Shown here: in pieces, positions 14,712-18,759 of the stretch
How the letters are laid out: every line of letters starts with the position of its first letter
Position numbering within the stretch: the first letter of the stretch is position 1
Assembly: GCA_049698095.1 (NCBI GenBank)
Contig: JBAVXA010000267.1
Span: forward strand, 1-18,759
Reading direction: 5' to 3'
Length of the DNA stretch: 18,759 bases
Source of the DNA: JBEEJL01 sp049698095
GTDB lineage: Bacteria > Pseudomonadota > Gammaproteobacteria > Burkholderiales > JBEEJL01
Translations under genes and position numbers: made by a program
The notes under the pieces: model-generated
The model's database searches: none
The model's input: only the letters and a program-made list of their open reading frames with translations
Told to the model about the DNA's origin: nothing

Positions 14712-16217
14712 TCAGTCTTCGGTTTCCAATTCGCCCTGATTGGCGCCAGTCGCGTCGATTGAGGTGTCGCCTGCGAGTGGGGTGGCTTTGGATTTGGCTT
14801 TGACGATCGTGCCGGCCGGTGCTTTGGCGAGGAACGCCGCCAAATCGGCAATCGCGCCACCGTGTCGTTCATCACCGGCATAGAATTTGGTGCCGCTGTC
14901 GATTTTGACATTCACGCCCTGGATCAAAAGTGACGTGCTGCTCGCGGTAGCCCCGGGACCCAGCGCACCTTGTACAAATGCGCCGGTTGCGTTGTTGACT
15001 TCGACGCGAGTGGCGATGAGATCGGCGCCTCTCTTGTAAGCGATAACCTGCACATGGGCGCCGGCTTTCACCAAGGTGTCGAAGTTGGCGATATTGAACG
15101 GTCGTGTGTCGGCAACGCGGTCTTCAAACCGGGTGGCATCGTTCACGATGAATTTCTGCCCGAGTATCGTTACGGTTTTATCCGTCGCGCTGGAAGCCGC
15201 GACCAATCCTGATAACCGAATGCGGGACGAATCCTGATTCAGGTTGTCGCCTCTGGATTGGAACTCGATCCTGGTCGCTGTGAGCACACCATTTGTCACG
15301 GCACCTTTGGCTTCGACTCTGGCGCCTTCTTTCAGGTCTGCCGCCGTTCCGTGTTCATACACCGTGCTGGCGCTGGTAGTAACCTTGATGCCGTTGATTT
15401 CAAAATCGGTTGCGGATGTGAACTTGGTAATTACGCCTTCAAGCTCTGATCTGCCGACATCCTCGGCTTTTTTTACTTTGACTTTTATCGCCGTTAGCTT
15501 GCCGGTGGTTGCGTCGGGCGCATTCTGCGCTTTAACACCGACGCGCAATCCGTCAGCCAATATTGCGCCGGTAGGGACGATTTGCGCCGAGCCGTAGTCG
15601 ACCACCAGATCGCCGATTTTAAATTCTTTTTTCGTCGTGTCGAGGCCAGAGATAAAGCCACGTACGCGATATTGCGCGATCGGACCTTGTCTTTCGATGC
15701 GCGTCGCGACAATCACGCCGGCTGCGTTGCGAAAGCCGTGTGCTTCGACCAGGTCGCCGACCTTCAAATCGCTAACGCCGTTAGCGCCGAGGTTGTTATC
15801 GATCGACGTGTTGTTGTCAATCAATACTGTCTGGCCCATGACTTTGATGGTTTTGCTCGCAGCATCATAAACGCTATCGACCGGGCCTTTGACTTCTGCG
15901 GCCTTTTCCATTATTTCAGCAACACTGTTTCTGGAATCTTCAGCCCGGCCTTTTATTTCAACTACCTGGCCTACCTTGAGTTTGTCTTCGCTGATAATGA
16001 CATTGTCTTCTACATCGTCATCGGTGATCTTGGCCGTCGATGTCTTGTGCTTCACGCCGTTGACATAGACGCTGCCGAAACCCGAAATGGAGCCGGATGC
16101 GACGCCAGTTCCGCCTGTGCCAATATCGGCAACGTAGGTATTGCCGCCGCCGCACGAGGCAACGAACAAAGTAACGATCGCGATGGCAAAAACCTGAAGG
16201 GGTTTAAAATGAATCAT
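14712..16217 (-). CDS. DUF5666-type six-repeat lipoprotein (second copy)
   Basis: A 501-residue predicted lipoprotein of unknown function: signal with lipobox VASC (Cys22), a Gly/Thr-rich linker TGGTG, then six repeats of about 60-75 residues beginning near 42, 115, 183, 258, 333 and 413. Each repeat follows one plan: short beta strand, G-x-V/K-hydrophobic, Asp/Asn-rich turn, LKVGQVVEIKG-like strand and a closing ATRIE-like strand, as in DUF5666 (small beta-barrel, OB-like). The start is the ATG with AGGAG upstream; the open frame extends 48 codons further but has no signal. It ends in GELETED. It follows a paralogue by 43 nt and is followed by a strong terminator. The family name is from memory of such repeats. 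Confidence 0.8.
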   Translation of the reverse strand: MIHFKPLQVFAIAIVTLFVASCGGGNTYVADIGTGGTGVASGSISGFGSVYVNGVKHKTSTAKITDDDVEDNVIISEDKLKVGQVVEIKGRAEDSRNSVAEIMEKAAEVKGPVDSVYDAASKTIKVMGQTVLIDNNTSIDNNLGANGVSDLKVGDLVEAHGFRNAAGVIVATRIERQGPIAQYRVRGFISGLDTTKKEFKIGDLVVDYGSAQIVPTGAILADGLRVGVKAQNAPDATTGKLTAIKVKVKKAEDVGRSELEGVITKFTSATDFEINGIKVTTSASTVYEHGTAADLKEGARVEAKGAVTNGVLTATRIEFQSRGDNLNQDSSRIRLSGLVAASSATDKTVTILGQKFIVNDATRFEDRVADTRPFNIANFDTLVKAGAHVQVIAYKRGADLIATRVEVNNATGAFVQGALGPGATASSTSLLIQGVNVKIDSGTKFYAGDERHGGAIADLAAFLAKAPAGTIVKAKSKATPLAGDTSIDATGANQGELETED

Positions 16218-16260
16218 GGGTATCTCCTGAATAAACTGCTTTATACAAAAATAAACCAAA

Positions 16261-17733
16261 TCAATCTTCAATTTCGACCTCGCCTGCAGTCGCATTAATC
16301 GTGTTGTCGGCAATGCCGCTGTTGCTGCCTTTCGCCTTGACGATCGTCCGGCCGATTGCAACGCGCGATTGGAACTCGCTGAAGGTTATGGTGGCGTCGT
16401 CGCGTTTGAATGCTGTGCTCGTGCCGATCGAAACGTTGATGCCCTGAACCGACAGGAGGCCGCCAATCAGTGACTCAAGCCGCCCCTGGGCAGATACTTC
16501 GCTACGTCCGTCACGCTGAACGCGGGTGGCGACAAGGTTGCCGCTACCGTCGACATACCCGGTAATCGTTGCATGATCGCCCGGCTTCAAGATGGCGACG
16601 AAGTTGGATAAGTTGAACGGCCGCTGGTTATCTTTTTCGTCTTCGAACTGAGTATTGTTGTTCACGCTGATGGATTTACCCAAAACACTAACGGAATTGC
16701 CAGCAGTGCTTTGAACCAGTGCTGAAAATTTCACATTTGCCTGGTCGGTTTCACTGCCGCCGCCGCCGCCGGCCTTGAACTGCACTTTACTCGCGACCAT
16801 CACGCCGTTATTGTTCAGCGCGCCCTCGGCTTCAATACGTTTGCTGTCGGCAAAATCCGCTCTGGTGCCATTTTCAAATAGCACAATTCCGCAGGCATCC
16901 ACCGGCTGGATTCCAACGTTGAATTTGCAGTTACCGTCGTAAGCAGAAATAATTCCTTCGACTTCGGCCTTGTCGCCAGTCTTTCCGTCAACGCCGCTTT
17001 TTACTTCTATACTTGTGGCGACGACGGTCTTGTCCACCGGCGCGGCCGCGGCGCGCACTTCAACCGCCAAACCGCGCACCATCCCGCCGAGCGGAAGGTT
17101 TTGCACGTTAATCCCGGCATAATTAACTTTGGTATCGCCGACTCTGAACGACGACGCGCTCAATATTTCATCGATAACGCCGCGAAGTTTGAATTGTTTT
17201 ACGGCAATGTTTTGCGCTTCGATGCGCGTTGCGCGGATACCCGCCGCCTCGCGAAACCCGCTGACTTCCACTTGCGTTCCCAATGCGAGGCCGGCCAATC
17301 CAGCCGCACCAGTGTTGTTATCGACGATAGTGTTGTTGTCGATCAGCACCTTTTGCCCCAGCACACCCAAAGTCCTGGCGACAGCGTCGAAGACAACATC
17401 AACCGGGCCTTTGATTTCCTTCGTCACGGCGATGCTGTTTGCCGACGCGTTAGTGGCGTCGACCGGATTACCTTTGATTTCGACCACCTGGCCGACTTTC
17501 AGATCGCCTTCGGTCTTCGCGGCGCCGTCGTCTGTGATGACGGTCGATGCGGACGTAGAGAATTTCACGCCGTTGACGAATACGCTACCGAAGCTGGAGA
17601 TGGTTCCCGAGGCAACGATGCCGGTGCCGCTGGTGCCGACATCGGCAACCTTGGTGCCGCCGCACGCGCCGATGACGACTGCGAGCGCCAGGGCGTGCAA
17701 ATACTTAAGCTGGTGTCTGGCAAAAACTTTCAT
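16261..17733 (-). CDS. DUF5666-type six-repeat lipoprotein (first copy)
   Basis: A 490-residue predicted lipoprotein, paralogue of the next gene: lipobox IGAC (Cys24), Gly/Thr linker VGTSGTG, then six repeats starting near 42, 113, 181, 256, 334 and 414 that match the other copy repeat by repeat, including LIDNNT-x-VDNN, GFREAAG and RPFNLSNF. Differences: repeat 4 holds two cysteines (269 and 281) in an extended turn, possibly a disulfide, and a Gly-rich linker AGGGGGS (321-327) precedes repeat 5. It ends in GEVEIED. Three in-frame ATGs exist; the third is chosen for its GGAG ribosome site and compact signal peptide. It lies 68 nt after the DUF6502-like gene. Periplasmic or outer-membrane location is inferred; the function is unknown. 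Confidence 0.8.
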   Translation of the reverse strand: MKVFARHQLKYLHALALAVVIGACGGTKVADVGTSGTGIVASGTISSFGSVFVNGVKFSTSASTVITDDGAAKTEGDLKVGQVVEIKGNPVDATNASANSIAVTKEIKGPVDVVFDAVARTLGVLGQKVLIDNNTIVDNNTGAAGLAGLALGTQVEVSGFREAAGIRATRIEAQNIAVKQFKLRGVIDEILSASSFRVGDTKVNYAGINVQNLPLGGMVRGLAVEVRAAAAPVDKTVVATSIEVKSGVDGKTGDKAEVEGIISAYDGNCKFNVGIQPVDACGIVLFENGTRADFADSKRIEAEGALNNNGVMVASKVQFKAGGGGGSETDQANVKFSALVQSTAGNSVSVLGKSISVNNNTQFEDEKDNQRPFNLSNFVAILKPGDHATITGYVDGSGNLVATRVQRDGRSEVSAQGRLESLIGGLLSVQGINVSIGTSTAFKRDDATITFSEFQSRVAIGRTIVKAKGSNSGIADNTINATAGEVEIED

Positions 17734-17801
17734 TTTTTGCTCCATTCGGCTGATCTTTGCATTAACGTTTCTCAATTACGATCCGGCGACAGCGTCGGAT
17801 G

Positions 17802-18629
17802 TCAGTTTTTATCCGGGTCGAACTTTTCCTGGAAATAGAAAATCGCAATCGATGCACGGTTTCTTCCCGTGCCACCGCTATTCTTTGTCGCATCGCGGTC
17901 ATGCTTCGCCAATAACGTGTTTTCGATATCCAGCAGAGCCTGTGCATGTCGCGCTGTTTCGGTCCGCACCAAATCAAGCGCTTCATCGGGCAGATTGTTG
18001 GAAAACACGTTTCGATGAAAAAATGTCTGCTCCGGCTTACACGACAGGTTATGGTCGATGGTATTAATCAAATCGCTGACATCGCGGCCCATGATGGCAA
18101 TTTTCGATGCATCCGATGTGTGTGGTATATAAGTGCGGCTAATTAAACGGATCGTATTATCTGCCAGTTTTTCCACCGCGCCCACGCGCATCAGCTCATC
18201 CATTACCGCTCGCGCCGGCATATCGCCGCTGTAGCGTTTTACCAGTGCGGCGAAATTGTTTTCGCCCTGGGTCAGGTGCAAGGGCGCCGGCTCGCCGGTA
18301 TTCGTACCCGGGTAGTCGCGCAACCAGCCGCTGATCACGCGCGCCGCGCGGTTGTATTCTTCCGCTTCCTTATGTACGTCGAGCGGCGCGATTTCCTGCA
18401 GTCTGGCTACTTCCTTGCGCGACAGACCGGTAATTATGGACACCCTCGACGCAGATTGCTTGCGGTTCGGCAAGCCGAATTCTTTGTCTGCAACATCCAC
18501 GTAAACCCAACGGCTCAGGTCAGCGAAGGTGTCATAGGCGATACCATGTTTAAGTAAAATTCTCACCAACGGCCGCAGCAACGCGATTACGGCGGCATGA
18601 AGAGTTTGTTCCAGCGATCGAGTATTCAT
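17802..18629 (-). CDS. DUF6502-family protein with putative winged-helix N-terminus
   Basis: A 275-residue soluble protein, first gene of the minus-strand unit with the two DUF5666 lipoproteins. The N-terminal part (about 1-80) contains LLRPLVRILLKHGIAYDTFADLSRWVYVDVA and then a helix-turn-helix-like stretch at 56-79, RKQSASRVSIITGLSRKEVARL, which I recall as characteristic of DUF6502. The C-terminal half is helical, without signal peptide, membrane helix or catalytic motif I recognise. The ATG at 18629 has no Shine-Dalgarno and lies 8 nt from a perfect palindrome that covers a -10 box, so the mRNA would be nearly leaderless and the protein could control its own promoter. DNA binding is inferred from the HTH-like segment and the palindrome. 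The family name is fairly sure; the function is unknown. Confidence 0.75.
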   Translation of the reverse strand: MNTRSLEQTLHAAVIALLRPLVRILLKHGIAYDTFADLSRWVYVDVADKEFGLPNRKQSASRVSIITGLSRKEVARLQEIAPLDVHKEAEEYNRAARVISGWLRDYPGTNTGEPAPLHLTQGENNFAALVKRYSGDMPARAVMDELMRVGAVEKLADNTIRLISRTYIPHTSDASKIAIMGRDVSDLINTIDHNLSCKPEQTFFHRNVFSNNLPDEALDLVRTETARHAQALLDIENTLLAKHDRDATKNSGGTGRNRASIAIFYFQEKFDPDKN

Positions 18630-18636
18630 AGTATGA

Positions 18637-18670
18637 ATTGGGATTTTAATCCCAATATTTATAATGTCAA
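18637..18670 (-). promoter_or_regulatory. Promoter with palindromic operator upstream of the DUF6502 gene
   Basis: On the minus strand a perfect consensus -35 TTGACA (18670-18665), a 16-nt spacer and -10 TAAAAT (18648-18643). A perfect inverted repeat, ATTGGGATT-AA-AATCCCAAT (18656-18637), covers the -10. Transcription would start near 18636, about 7 nt before the ATG. A protein bound to the palindrome would block RNA polymerase. The upstream bases to 18759 are very A/T-rich, as in an UP element, and contain no gene. Confidence 0.6.
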
Positions 18671-18759
18671 GGAATTTGCGGAAAATAATTATATTTTTAT
18701 ATAACTATTTGTTTTATTTGTTTATTTTTATTTATGTTAATGGCTTTATTCTAGCGATG

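Noticed and set aside
15582..16298. 238-codon plus-strand frame inside the DUF5666 genes
   Set aside because: It is antisense to two repeat proteins with lipoboxes and ribosome sites; no family resemblance.

Overview
The window looks like chromosomal DNA of a betaproteobacterium, probably of the Nitrosomonadales type. The plus-strand run of TPR lipoprotein, lolB, ispE, tRNA-Gln, prs, rplY, pth and ychF is the housekeeping order I know from that class, and the proteins read as betaproteobacterial. No database search was possible, so the lineage is an inference. I see no insertion sequence, phage gene, CRISPR array or rRNA.

Layout. (1) 1-414: the first 50 codons of a minus-strand gene that runs off the window, built of 8-residue repeats, with a perfect CRP-type dyad upstream. 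(2) 415-6145, minus strand: a Gld-like ABC export module (ATPase, permease, auxiliary GldG-like protein), then mutM, then, after 116 nt, a dynamin-like GTPase. Junctions are tight (ATGA and TAATG overlaps), so ATPase to mutM is one transcription unit. (3) 6146-6300: divergent spacer with a symmetric ATTATAAT. (4) 6301-14568, plus strand: TPR lipoprotein, lolB, a second LolB-like gene, ispE, tRNA-Gln(UUG), prs, rplY, pth, ychF and a PAT-type acetyltransferase. (5) 14569-14711: spacer between convergent genes, with a strong minus-strand terminator. (6) 14712-18629, minus strand: a three-gene unit of a DUF6502-like protein with a putative HTH followed by two tandem six-repeat DUF5666-type lipoproteins. 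(7) 18630-18759: AT-rich upstream region with a consensus-like promoter overlapped by a perfect palindrome.

How the genes relate. LolB places lipoproteins in the outer membrane; the TPR protein and both DUF5666 proteins carry lipoboxes without Asp at +2, so they are plausible clients. IspE, Prs, L25, Pth and YchF cover isoprenoid precursors, PRPP, the ribosome and translation quality control.

Most worth attention: the second LolB copy has lost both the lipidated cysteine and the leucine of the lipoprotein-inserting loop; the DUF6502/DUF5666/DUF5666 unit appears controlled through a palindrome on its own -10 box, with an almost leaderless first gene; an AT-rich motif recurs just after four stop codons, one copy forming an all-A/T hairpin followed by a T-run; and the truncated gene at the left edge has an unusual octapeptide repeat. 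All gene-free stretches are shorter than 300 nt.
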